Shown in pieces: positions 8,747 to 16,295 of a DNA stretch of 64,000 nucleotides. The translations under genes and the position numbers were made by a program. The notes below the pieces were generated by a model. That model had not been told where the DNA came from. It did not search any database and saw only the letters and a program-made list of their open reading frames with translations. The stretch lies in assembly GCA_029856125.1 (NCBI GenBank), contig JAHQWJ010000152.1, forward strand, positions 1 to 64,000. Reading direction: 5' to 3'. The stretch is from Promethearchaeia archaeon (lineage in GTDB: Archaea; Asgardarchaeota; Lokiarchaeia; Sigyniarchaeales; SOKP01). Every line of letters begins with the position of its first letter. Positions within the stretch are counted from its first letter, which is position 1.

Positions 8747-9451
8747 ATGAGTCAAAAAAGATTAATAACATCAATTGCATGTCTTTGCTTAATTTTATTG
8801 TCAGTTTTACCTCTTTATGCACTTGGCAGCACAACTTTAGGGGAGTCTAAATTTCCTGTTGAAGAAGAAAGTGAATTTATTTGGAGAACTGTAAATGCGA
8901 CTGAATCGTGGTATATGGATGTTCCACTTGTGAAATTCACCGTTTCAAAAATCTATAACGAGACTTTTAACGAAAAGAATTATCTTTTTTTGAATTATAC
9001 ATTAGAGTTCTATTACAAAATCTCTTGGGTGCCAGAATATACAAATTCTTTTTACATGGCTTACAATAAAACTTTAAATTTTTTAAACTGGTCTTCAGAA
9101 GGATTTTTTAACGGCAATTTATTTGTATTTCCTACTCCAGTTAATTTAACGCTCATAGGTGAAGCGGTGAAAAAAGAAGGGGACCTAAACTATTCTGTGA
9201 TTGGACAAAAAATCGTTTTAGACTACTATGGAAATGGTACCTGCATTGAATTATCGATTAATTCTGCAGGAATATCTACGATTATTGAAAAAATTACAAA
9301 CGGAACGACAATCTACAGGTGGGAATTGAACGAAGACAAAATCATTATATTAATTCCTTTCGGGAGTAACTTTTTAATAATTACAATCATTAGTTTAATT
9401 CCGCTTGTTATCTTTACGAAAAAAAAGATAGCGAACTCGAGAAAGCATTAA
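8747..9451 (+). CDS. Surface-exposed membrane-anchored protein
   Basis: No family recognised. A signal peptide at residues 1-26 (R-L-I-T-S-I-A-C-L-C-L-I-L-L) precedes an extracytoplasmic region with at least eight N-x-S/T sequons and many aromatic residues. A C-terminal hydrophobic helix at about 205-227 followed by K-K-K ends the protein. This is type I topology: outside domain, one anchor, short basic cytoplasmic tail. The sequons suggest N-glycosylation. A TTTATAAA box near 8692-8700 lies about 50 bases upstream of the ATG. Confidence 0.68.
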   Translation: MSQKRLITSIACLCLILLSVLPLYALGSTTLGESKFPVEEESEFIWRTVNATESWYMDVPLVKFTVSKIYNETFNEKNYLFLNYTLEFYYKISWVPEYTNSFYMAYNKTLNFLNWSSEGFFNGNLFVFPTPVNLTLIGEAVKKEGDLNYSVIGQKIVLDYYGNGTCIELSINSAGISTIIEKITNGTTIYRWELNEDKIIILIPFGSNFLIITIISLIPLVIFTKKKIANSRKH

Positions 9452-9539
9452 CATTTAACGAAAATTTATGTATTGGTTTATTTTTTCTATATCACTAGTT
9501 CAAGTATAATTACATTAAATTAGCAAAAGATGAAAAAGT

Positions 9540-11069
9540 GTGAGTGAAGAATTTTTTTGGTGGAATGACGAACAGAAAGCTATATACAAAGATGTGAGAC
9601 AGTTTGTCGAAGATAACTATGAAGAGGCTGAGGAATACTTCTGGAATACGAAATTTCCGTGGTCACTCGTTAAAAAAGTAGCGAAAAAAGGATATTTTGG
9701 GGCAGGAGTTCCAAAAGAATACGGGGGATTAGAATTAGGCGCTACTGGAAGCTGTATTGTTGCAGCACAACTCGGAAGACTTTACGCTGTAGGACACGTA
9801 TTTACCGTAAGCATGTTAGCTGGATTGGAACAAGTATTGAGGTTTGGAACGGACGAACAAAAAGAGGCGTGGCTTCCTAAAATCGCAAGCGGGGAAGAGT
9901 TAGGCGCTTTATGTATAACTGAACCGTTTGCAGGATCAGACGCCGCAAATGTTTTTACATCTGCGGTTAAAGATGGAGATGAATGGATACTAAATGGTAA
10001 AAAACGATTCATTACGGGAGCAGGGGTTTCTGATAGGTATTTTATTTACGCAAAAACGAGCGATGATAAGGCTCTTCGAAAGCAATATGGCCACATCACT
10101 TCTTTCATGGTGGAAAAAGGTAGACCAGGATTTAGTTTAGAAAAAATAAACCCCCTTATTGGCTTTGATAACGTTCCTAACGGATACATAGATTTCGATC
10201 ACGTTAGAATTCCTGATATCAATCGTATTGGTGCAGTTGGAAAGGGATGGAACGTGATGATGGCAGGCTTAAATTTCGAACGCTTAATTGGAGCAGCAGT
10301 TTTCAGTGGGCAGTTTGAAGATGTAATTAATTTGTTATTTCACTTTACTAAAAGACGGGTTCAGTTCAGAAAAACCACGAATCAATTTCCAGGAGTTCAA
10401 GAAAAAATCGCTGAAATTATAACTAAAGCAAAGGTTTCGAGGTTATTTTCTTATCATTGTGCTAAATTAATAGATGATGGCGGAGAACCAATGGTTGAAG
10501 CATCGATAGCAAAAATGATTAATACGGAATACGCAAGAGACATAGGACTTAAAGCCATCCAAATTTTAGGTGGGGACGGACTTACGAAATTCTTACCTGC
10601 TGAAAGAATTTTACGCGAGGCTAAAATTGGAGAAATTGTAGCCGGGACGACCGAAGTTCAGAAGATGATTATTTACCGATTCTGTGCTATGCTTCCTTCC
10701 TATAATAAACCTATGAGATTAAGATGGAACGATGAAGTTAACGCACCCATTATTTCAAGGAAAGAATCTCAATTCATGGGAATGGATATCACTGAAGAAA
10801 ACGTGTTAAAAGTTATCTCTCACGATTATAAAGTAAATCCCGGCTTGTATATGACTCCAGACGATGTACGCGAGGATATTGGAGGAGGTAGATCTGAGTT
10901 GCGAAAAATTTTTGAACAATTAGAACAACAAGGATTAATCGTTATTCATCGCGATCGCTCAGGAAAAACTGCCTTAGTTAAAGCTACTTACGAGGGATTA
11001 CAAAAAGCATTTCCAAAAGAATACTACCAGTGGTTTCCAGCATGGTATGAAAACGCTGATAAGTTTTAA
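9540..11069 (+). CDS. Acyl-CoA dehydrogenase with C-terminal winged-helix-like extension
   Basis: A flavin-dependent acyl-CoA dehydrogenase making the alpha,beta double bond in fatty or amino acid degradation. Residues 1-395 show the family order: N-terminal helical domain, L-C-I-T-E-P-F-A-G-S-D-A (FAD contact), W-I-L-N-G-K-K-R-F-I-T, then the C-terminal helices with I-L-G-G-D-G and A-G-T-T-E-V-Q-K. The Glu used by medium-chain enzymes just before G-T-x-x-x-Q is Ala here. The L-N-F-E-R-L motif near residue 247 supplies the Glu at the position used by isovaleryl-CoA dehydrogenase. Residues about 410-509 extend beyond the family and contain a helix-turn-helix-like stretch and a strand-turn-strand. 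The start is GTG. Confidence 0.9.
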   Translation: MSEEFFWWNDEQKAIYKDVRQFVEDNYEEAEEYFWNTKFPWSLVKKVAKKGYFGAGVPKEYGGLELGATGSCIVAAQLGRLYAVGHVFTVSMLAGLEQVLRFGTDEQKEAWLPKIASGEELGALCITEPFAGSDAANVFTSAVKDGDEWILNGKKRFITGAGVSDRYFIYAKTSDDKALRKQYGHITSFMVEKGRPGFSLEKINPLIGFDNVPNGYIDFDHVRIPDINRIGAVGKGWNVMMAGLNFERLIGAAVFSGQFEDVINLLFHFTKRRVQFRKTTNQFPGVQEKIAEIITKAKVSRLFSYHCAKLIDDGGEPMVEASIAKMINTEYARDIGLKAIQILGGDGLTKFLPAERILREAKIGEIVAGTTEVQKMIIYRFCAMLPSYNKPMRLRWNDEVNAPIISRKESQFMGMDITEENVLKVISHDYKVNPGLYMTPDDVREDIGGGRSELRKIFEQLEQQGLIVIHRDRSGKTALVKATYEGLQKAFPKEYYQWFPAWYENADKF

Positions 11070-11075
11070 AATCAT

Positions 11076-11092
11076 TCTTTTTTTTTCTTTTT
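11076..11092 (+). terminator. T-rich terminator after the acyl-CoA dehydrogenase gene
   Basis: A tract almost entirely of T with one C lies 7-23 bases after the stop codon and just before a convergent gene, as expected for archaeal T-run termination. Confidence 0.5.
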
Positions 11093-11094
11093 GA

Positions 11095-11445
11095 CTAGTC
11101 TTCTATTTTAAAGTCTTTAAGTAAACCAACTTTATTGTTAAGATCTATAGTTATGGCTAATAGTATTGTCTCTTCTGAGTCCTCAAATTCGGGATCGAGC
11201 ATTACAAAGTAAAAGATTTTGTCCTTCGTATTGTATCCCATCTCTAATTCGCCACATTCCTCTGGTAGAATTTTTAGCAGATCATCAGACGCGTTATTTT
11301 TCAATACCTCGTATATCGAATTTTCGACTTCTGATTGACTTTCTCGTATTTCTTTAATCTTTGTAAAATCAAATTGACCCATTGATTCTCCAGCTTTCAA
11401 ATTTAAATCATTCCATTTCTGAAAGAGTTCGGTTAAGTTTGACAT
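11095..11445 (-). CDS. Hypothetical acidic protein (116 aa)
   Basis: No family recognised. The N-terminal half is predicted helical; the C-terminal half alternates charged turns with the strands I-F-Y-F-V-M-L-D-P and I-L-L-A-I-T-I-D-L. There are no membrane segments and only one cysteine. It is convergent with the acyl-CoA dehydrogenase gene and lies downstream of the zinc-ribbon gene on the same strand, 90 bases away. Base usage is like the neighbours. Confidence 0.6.
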   Translation of the reverse strand: MSNLTELFQKWNDLNLKAGESMGQFDFTKIKEIRESQSEVENSIYEVLKNNASDDLLKILPEECGELEMGYNTKDKIFYFVMLDPEFEDSEETILLAITIDLNNKVGLLKDFKIED

Positions 11446-11534
11446 AATAAATCTATTTCTCAGAGATAAAATAAATGTTTTTATTATCCTAGAAATAAAA
11501 AAGAAGGTGTATTAAAAAGAAAATTGGGACATGA

Positions 11535-11804
11535 TCATTGCCGAACTATCCATATAATAAGAGCGAAGAAACCTAAAAACGCCGCAACGAATCCTATTGG
11601 TAGAATTGCCATCCAAGGAGAAAACGAACTTGAGGCGGTTTTTTTCACTTGTCCCTGCTCTAAGCGTGCTATTTTTTGTTCTAGTTCGTTAATTCTAGCG
11701 TCTTTCTCGTCAGTATTTGTGCTTTTTTCGAAGCTGAATCCACAAAAAGAGCAGAATTTCCCAGCAAATTCGATTTTAGCTCCACAATTTTGACAATAAA
11801 ACAT
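11535..11804 (-). CDS. Zinc ribbon, coiled coil and C-terminal anchor protein
   Basis: The 89-residue product begins with a zinc ribbon (Y-C-Q-N-C-G-A-K and F-C-S-F-C-G-F-S). A heptad-like helix (A-R-I-N-E-L-E-Q-K-I-A-R-L-E-Q) follows, and the protein ends in one membrane helix at about 64-87. It is therefore tail-anchored, with ribbon and coiled coil in the cytoplasm. Such proteins are common in archaea and mostly uncharacterised. The first ATG in frame opens directly on the ribbon, as usual for this class. It could recruit partners to the membrane; that is inference. Confidence 0.75.
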   Translation of the reverse strand: MFYCQNCGAKIEFAGKFCSFCGFSFEKSTNTDEKDARINELEQKIARLEQGQVKKTASSSFSPWMAILPIGFVAAFLGFFALIIWIVRQ

Positions 11805-11888
11805 GATTTTTAAGAGAACAATCTTTTAAAAATTAATAAAATATTATATTTATTAATCTTTTCAAGAATACGAAGGTTTTTTTACATT

Positions 11889-12827
11889 ATGAAATATAAT
11901 TTTGATATTAAAAAAGCGCCGTTTGCTCATACATACTCCATCGTAGCAAGAGACCCAAATACAGGAGAAATGGGAGTTGGAGTACAAAGTCATTATTTTT
12001 CAGTAGGTGGCGTTGTATCGTGGGGTGAATCAGGCGTAGGAGTTGTAGCAACTCAATCGCTTGTTAATGTATCTTTTGGATTGCGTGGACTTGAGCTTTT
12101 GAAGCAAGGAAAATCGCCGCGAGAAGCCTTAGATATATTAATTACTGCCGATGAGGGAAGGGATGTAAGACAAGTAGCAATATTAGACGCTCAAGGCAGA
12201 GTTGCTGCTCATACTGGTTCGAAATGCATTGTTCACGCAGGTCACATTGAGGGCGATAACTTTTCAGTTCAAGCTAATATGATGCTTACCGATAAAGTCT
12301 GGTCAGCAATGGCTAAAGGTTTTGAATCGAATAATAACTTACCTTTAGCTGAAAGAATCGTAAAAACAATGGAAGCTGCAGAAACTGTTGGGGGTGATAT
12401 CAGAGGAAAACAATCTGCAGCGATTTTAATTGTAGGCGGTAAAGAAGCCGAAAACAAGTGGGAAGATAAAATCATCGATTTAAGAGTTGAAGATAACGAG
12501 GAACCAGTAAAGGAACTTAAGCGGTTATTAAAACTTTATAGAGCTTACAAACACATGGATAACGGAGATTTAGCAATGGAACACGATGATATGGAGTCTG
12601 CACTTAATGAATATGATTCTGCTCTAACTATGTTCCCTGATAATCTTGAAATGAAATTTTGGACTGCGGTCACCTTGGCTAATAACAAAAAAATAAAAGA
12701 AGCATCAAATATCTTTAAAAAAGTCTTTGATAAAGACAACAATTGGCGATTACTTGCAGAAAGACTTCCCGAGAGCGAGTTACTAACCGTTTCTAAAGAT
12801 GATTTGAAAAAATTTTTGTCATTATAA
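11889..12827 (+). CDS. DUF1028-family protein with C-terminal TPR-like region
   Basis: Residues 1-215 match DUF1028, a family with an Ntn-hydrolase-like fold. Visible marks are T-Y-S-I-V-A-R-D-P-N-T-G-E-M-G-V-G-V-Q-S, A-T-Q-S-L-V-N, and Q-A-N-M-M near residue 138. Residues 216-312 form helical pairs (A-Y-K-H-M-D-N-G-D, then A-L-N-E-Y-D-S-A-L) like tetratricopeptide repeats, a known companion of DUF1028. The enzymatic role of the family is not established. It has no signal peptide and is probably cytoplasmic. It converges with the GNAT gene with only two bases between stops. Confidence 0.85.
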   Translation: MKYNFDIKKAPFAHTYSIVARDPNTGEMGVGVQSHYFSVGGVVSWGESGVGVVATQSLVNVSFGLRGLELLKQGKSPREALDILITADEGRDVRQVAILDAQGRVAAHTGSKCIVHAGHIEGDNFSVQANMMLTDKVWSAMAKGFESNNNLPLAERIVKTMEAAETVGGDIRGKQSAAILIVGGKEAENKWEDKIIDLRVEDNEEPVKELKRLLKLYRAYKHMDNGDLAMEHDDMESALNEYDSALTMFPDNLEMKFWTAVTLANNKKIKEASNIFKKVFDKDNNWRLLAERLPESELLTVSKDDLKKFLSL

Positions 12828-12829
12828 AT

Positions 12830-13333
12830 TTAATTACCATATAAGTTGTCAAAATCATTTTTATTCATTGAATATTTCATTACTTTCTCATTTTTTTGTT
12901 CAATGATTGTATCACCCATGTATTTCATCCCCGAACGTTCAGCTACTAACCATCCTTTCTTGTTATCTTGACTGACATAAGCAAACAGTGTATGTATCTT
13001 TAAAATTGAAAATGCGAATTCAATAGATTTCTTAAGAGCCTCTATTGCGTATCCATTACCCCAATATTGAGGAAATAACATAAAATAGCATTCCATTTCA
13101 CTGCTGGAATTTAAAGGTTTTAAAAAAGTAAGACCTAAAAGTTGGCTATTGACTTTGTGAGTGATTGTAAAAATGAGCGTATTCTTACGAATATTTGTAG
13201 AGAAGCTACTCTGGTTGGTATAACTCTCAAATTTTTGATGCAATTCATTACCACTTTTATAAAAATCCATCTGATTAATTTGCTTGATTACGAGTCTTTT
13301 TGTTTCTAGCGTAGTAAAGATTTCAGGATTCAA
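12830..13333 (-). CDS. GNAT acetyltransferase, RimJ/RimL-like
   Basis: The 167-residue product opens with L-E-T-K-R-L-V-I-K-Q-I-N-Q, the usual start of ribosomal-protein acetyltransferase relatives. Next come the strand holding I-F-T-I-T-H-K and the acetyl-CoA site region M-L-F-P-Q-Y-W-G-N-G-Y-A-I-E-A-L (Q-x-x-G-x-G/A variant), then I-H-T-L-F-A-Y-V-S-Q-D-N-K-K-G-W. It transfers acetyl groups from acetyl-CoA to an amine, perhaps a protein N-terminus. Length is normal and all strands are present. The target is not indicated by the neighbours. Confidence 0.85.
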   Translation of the reverse strand: MNPEIFTTLETKRLVIKQINQMDFYKSGNELHQKFESYTNQSSFSTNIRKNTLIFTITHKVNSQLLGLTFLKPLNSSSEMECYFMLFPQYWGNGYAIEALKKSIEFAFSILKIHTLFAYVSQDNKKGWLVAERSGMKYMGDTIIEQKNEKVMKYSMNKNDFDNLYGN

Positions 13334-13409
13334 TTGAGGAGAACTAATGCAGTTGTTTTTACTTTATTTATAACTCGTGAACTAATAAATATTTCCTTCT
13401 AAAGAATAA

Positions 13410-13796
13410 CTAATCAACTAATAGTTTTATTCCTTTTACGAGCTGTTGTGGGCTAATTCCGTAAAGAAATGCGGAATGAAGTGTTTTAACGTCGCTTTCG
13501 ATTTTATTAATGTCCCTGTATTGTTCTTTATAGTCCTTCGCAATCTCTTCAAGTTTTGAATATGATAACTCTTTAGAATTACTTATTTGTCCGTAATATC
13601 CTCCATAGGCTGTAAACATATTGTGCATTAACTCGATTTCTGCATCATTAAATGCTTTAACGCATTCCTCGCATACAGTTCCAAAAGTATTGCCAATTTT
13701 TTTAATCTTTACATCCAATTTGGTATCATTTCGGCAAAGAACACATTTTATATTGCTAAAAGTGGTTTTCTTTTTCGGAAATTCTGAGACAATCAT
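13410..13796 (-). CDS. CxxC/CxxC zinc-binding protein, paralogue 1
   Basis: The 128-residue product has an N-terminal four-cysteine site (C18, C21 in I-K-C-V-L-C-R; C42, C45 in V-C-E-E-C-V) and then the block A-Y-G-G-Y-Y-G-Q. The C-terminal part ends in Y-G-I-S-P-Q-Q-L-V-K. The gene at 44571-44951 encodes a protein with the same order of elements, so this is a pair of paralogues in a family I do not recognise. The N-terminus resembles ClpX-type or treble-clef zinc sites. No membrane helix is present. The role may be nucleic-acid or protein binding. Confidence 0.75.
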   Translation of the reverse strand: MIVSEFPKKKTTFSNIKCVLCRNDTKLDVKIKKIGNTFGTVCEECVKAFNDAEIELMHNMFTAYGGYYGQISNSKELSYSKLEEIAKDYKEQYRDINKIESDVKTLHSAFLYGISPQQLVKGIKLLVD

Positions 13797-13952
13797 AAAT
13801 CTCTAATTTTTTCTGTATATTTAAAAAAAAAATTTGCTTAAGGGTAAAGTAATTTTCTTTTTAGTGGAGTAGTCAGTTAATTTCATTTTAGGAAAATGTT
13901 AGGGTTTAAAAATATAGTTGTTAATTATTTGGTGATTCTAAGTGCTTGAATT

Positions 13953-14774
13953 ATGATAATACCAAAAAAAAACGAAGCGGAGTCATTTGAACATCTTAGA
14001 ATCAAAGAACATTTCTACTCTTTCCTTCCGTTTGATAATAAAATTGATGTTATAAAGAAAGAATACCCTATCGGTGACCGTATTGCTGATGTTTATTGTA
14101 AATTAAGTAACGGTAAAGAAATAGTTGTAGAAATACAACACTCAATGATTCTTGTTAAAGATTTAATACAACGAACAAAGGAATACAACGACAATAATTG
14201 TTTTGTGTTGTGGGTATTCAACGGGAGTTCGTTTGAACGCTACCCTAAAATTGATGATAACGTAAGGATATTAAGTTTTGAAAAATGGTGTCACTTGCTA
14301 TATCGTGGTCGCGTATATTACATTAATATGACTAAATCGGGCATCCATAGCCCAGTCTATCCTGCACATTTTGCGAATAATTACGAATTAAAATACTCTA
14401 AATCAGGATTCCAGTTCTATCATAGGTCTTTAACTAAAAAAAGTTTTATTTCGTCTTTTATTCCTTCTCTAAAAATTAAAACATTTAAAAATATGGGATT
14501 TAACCTAGCCGGTTTTTATGACGATAACATAAGAAAATCTTGCTTAGCTGAAATTACACAATTTTTAAGTAAGTATAGCGTCCTTGAAAATGAAGTAAAA
14601 AAAATAAAAAAAATGAGTCGAAACCAAAAAAAGCTTTACCTAATCATAAGTATTTACGGTAATAAGTATGGATTAAATTTATTATTTAACATATTGAATT
14701 ATCTTAAAGTAGTATCAAAAAAAAATTATCGATATATGAGCGTAATTTATCAACATCTAATTAATAAAAGATAG
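13953..14774 (+). CDS. CoiA-like nuclease domain protein (PD-(D/E)XK type)
   Basis: The 273-residue product starts with a helix H-L-R-I-K-E-H-F, then I-G-D-R-I-A-D-V-Y (catalytic Asp), then K-E-I-V-V-E-I-Q-H-S (the E-x-Q element) and D-L-I-Q-R-T-K-E-Y. This D ... E-x-Q order with a following R-T-x-x-Y helix is that of the CoiA-type restriction-like nuclease domain found in competence and defence proteins. The C-terminal half is Lys-rich and unassigned. No DNA-uptake genes are nearby. It could act in DNA processing or defence against foreign DNA. Confidence 0.75.
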   Translation: MIIPKKNEAESFEHLRIKEHFYSFLPFDNKIDVIKKEYPIGDRIADVYCKLSNGKEIVVEIQHSMILVKDLIQRTKEYNDNNCFVLWVFNGSSFERYPKIDDNVRILSFEKWCHLLYRGRVYYINMTKSGIHSPVYPAHFANNYELKYSKSGFQFYHRSLTKKSFISSFIPSLKIKTFKNMGFNLAGFYDDNIRKSCLAEITQFLSKYSVLENEVKKIKKMSRNQKKLYLIISIYGNKYGLNLLFNILNYLKVVSKKNYRYMSVIYQHLINKR

Positions 14775-14799
14775 CCAAAGATACGTTTGTATCTTGGAT

Positions 14800-15375
14800 T
14801 TAATTTACTTTTTGAAATATGTAGGCGTCGTAAAAAGAAGTTTTCTTAATTTCTAAAGATAACTTATGAGTATGGTTAAATTCTCGGGGATCAACCGCAT
14901 CTGGATGATCTGCGAATTTTTTTTCCCTTATTGTTCCAATCGCACGAAGATTTGGTTCGAAAATACAAATTTTACCTTTAGGTTTTATCACTCGTACGCT
15001 TTCATTGTAAGCTGCTTGACCGTCCTCAATGTGATGAAGAGCTCCAGAAATAAAAACGACATCAAACGATCCATCTTCAAATGGCATTTTCTCCGCATCA
15101 AAAGGAGTATAAGTAATTAAGTGATCGACTTCAACTTTTTTAGCTGATTTGAACCAATCTCTTTTAGCATATTTGGACTCGTCGCCCTCCAATTCTCCAG
15201 TTAGCACATGATAGTCATTTAATGCGAGAGCTATTGCCATTTTACCCTCGCCAGTTCCAACATCTAAAATTTTCGAGTTTTTCTCCATTTTTATTTCTTG
15301 TAGAAGAGAATCAATATTATCAAAAACAAAGCTAAATTCCCCACCTAAAAGCTTTTTAGCATCACTTTTATCCAT
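14800..15375 (-). CDS. Class I SAM-dependent methyltransferase
   Basis: The 191-residue product has the Rossmann methyltransferase motifs: motif I I-L-D-V-G-T-G-E-G-K-M-A-I-A, motif II region H-V-L-T-G-E-L-E-G-D, motif III Y-T-P-F-D-A-E-K-M-P-F, motif IV F-D-V-V-F-I-S-G-A-L-H-H-I, and motif VI V-I-K-P-K-G-K-I. It resembles the UbiE/small-molecule group (Methyltransf_11). The substrate is unknown. It converges with the CoiA-like gene with 25 bases between stops. The start is the first ATG and leaves a normal N-terminal cap helix. Confidence 0.87.
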   Translation of the reverse strand: MDKSDAKKLLGGEFSFVFDNIDSLLQEIKMEKNSKILDVGTGEGKMAIALALNDYHVLTGELEGDESKYAKRDWFKSAKKVEVDHLITYTPFDAEKMPFEDGSFDVVFISGALHHIEDGQAAYNESVRVIKPKGKICIFEPNLRAIGTIREKKFADHPDAVDPREFNHTHKLSLEIKKTSFYDAYIFQKVN

Positions 15376-15582
15376 TTTAATATAACTCCGTGGTTTAACA
15401 TTAAGAATATAATTTTTACATTAGATAGTAAAAGAGGGTAATAATAATTTCCCCCTATAATTTAGAGATGAGATACCTCTCATTGTTAACTAAGATAAGT
15501 CGAAACATTTTTTGGATTCTTTAAAAATCGTTAATTTCTGGTAGTCCTATCTTTTATTTTAAAAGAGCTGACAATATTATTT

Positions 15583-15717
15583 ATGGAAAAAACAGCGACA
15601 AAATTTAAATGGGAACAAAATATTGATACAAAGGTTTTAAACTCAATCGATGTTCCCGATTTGATTTATAGAGATCGTCTTAGATTGTTAAAGTCTAAAC
15701 ATATGAAGATTGATTAA
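15583..15717 (+). CDS. Possible small protein (44 aa)
   Basis: A short ATG-initiated frame encoding a highly charged peptide with W-E-Q-N-I-D and L-I-Y-R-D-R-L-R-L-L-K. It lies in an otherwise empty 476-base interval between the methyltransferase start and the longin-like gene. No homologue is recognised. It is not a clear member of the I-P-F-S family, although both are small and charged. Codon use is protein-like, but length alone cannot prove expression. Confidence 0.35.
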   Translation: MEKTATKFKWEQNIDTKVLNSIDVPDLIYRDRLRLLKSKHMKID

Positions 15718-15851
15718 AAAGAGTTTTTGTATATAGTAGTTAAAATATCATAAAAACAACTTTCTTAATTACTTAAATATTAGCGGTATATTCCCGCATT
15801 CTATCGATATTACATTATTTTATATTGACAAAAAATCCGGTAGCATTTGTC

Positions 15852-16250
15852 ATGACCGAATTTTTATTTGATTTTTTTGTCCTCGCCCAAGGAGGAAAAG
15901 TAATTTTTAGCCACTTTTCTCTGCTAAAATGTGACGATCAGCTTATTGGAGCATATTTCCACGCGATAAATTCGCTGTATAATGTTTGTTTTGAAAGAGA
16001 TATGCAAAAAGTTTCGATGAACGATTATCGACTCCATTTTAATAAAATCGAACCCTTCTTCTTTATAGGTATCTCACCTAGGAGCCTTAAAAATAAAGCT
16101 GCAAACGAACATTTTGAATCCTTATCCCAATCTTTTTACGATAAATACTGCAATAAGCTACCTCAACACTGGGAAAGTAATGTAGCCATGTTTAACGGTT
16201 TTAACTCCGGCATTGACAAACACGAAAAAGGAATTACTTTACCAAGTTAA
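15852..16250 (+). CDS. Longin-like single-domain protein
   Basis: The 132-residue product reads as a longin fold. A first strand F-L-F-D-F-F-V-L-A-Q-G-G-K-V-I-F-S is followed by a helix containing I-G-A-Y-F-H-A-I-N-S-L-Y, two strands (N-K-I-E-P-F-F-F-I-G-I-S), and a long C-terminal helix with F-E-S-L-S-Q-S-F-Y-D-K-Y. Longin and Roadblock domains in eukaryotes act as small-GTPase platforms, and Asgard archaea are known to encode many. The ATG at 15852 is preferred to an upstream TTG because the first longin strand follows it directly. The assignment rests on the pattern only. Confidence 0.6.
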   Translation: MTEFLFDFFVLAQGGKVIFSHFSLLKCDDQLIGAYFHAINSLYNVCFERDMQKVSMNDYRLHFNKIEPFFFIGISPRSLKNKAANEHFESLSQSFYDKYCNKLPQHWESNVAMFNGFNSGIDKHEKGITLPS

Positions 16251-16295
16251 CACTGGCAAGGTATTAATCATTCAAATTATTAAATAATTAAGAAA

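Noticed and set aside
15466..15484. Small hairpin (T-G-A-G-A, loop, T-C-T-C-A)
   Set aside because: The stem is only five pairs and no gene ends here; not enough to call a terminator or RNA.
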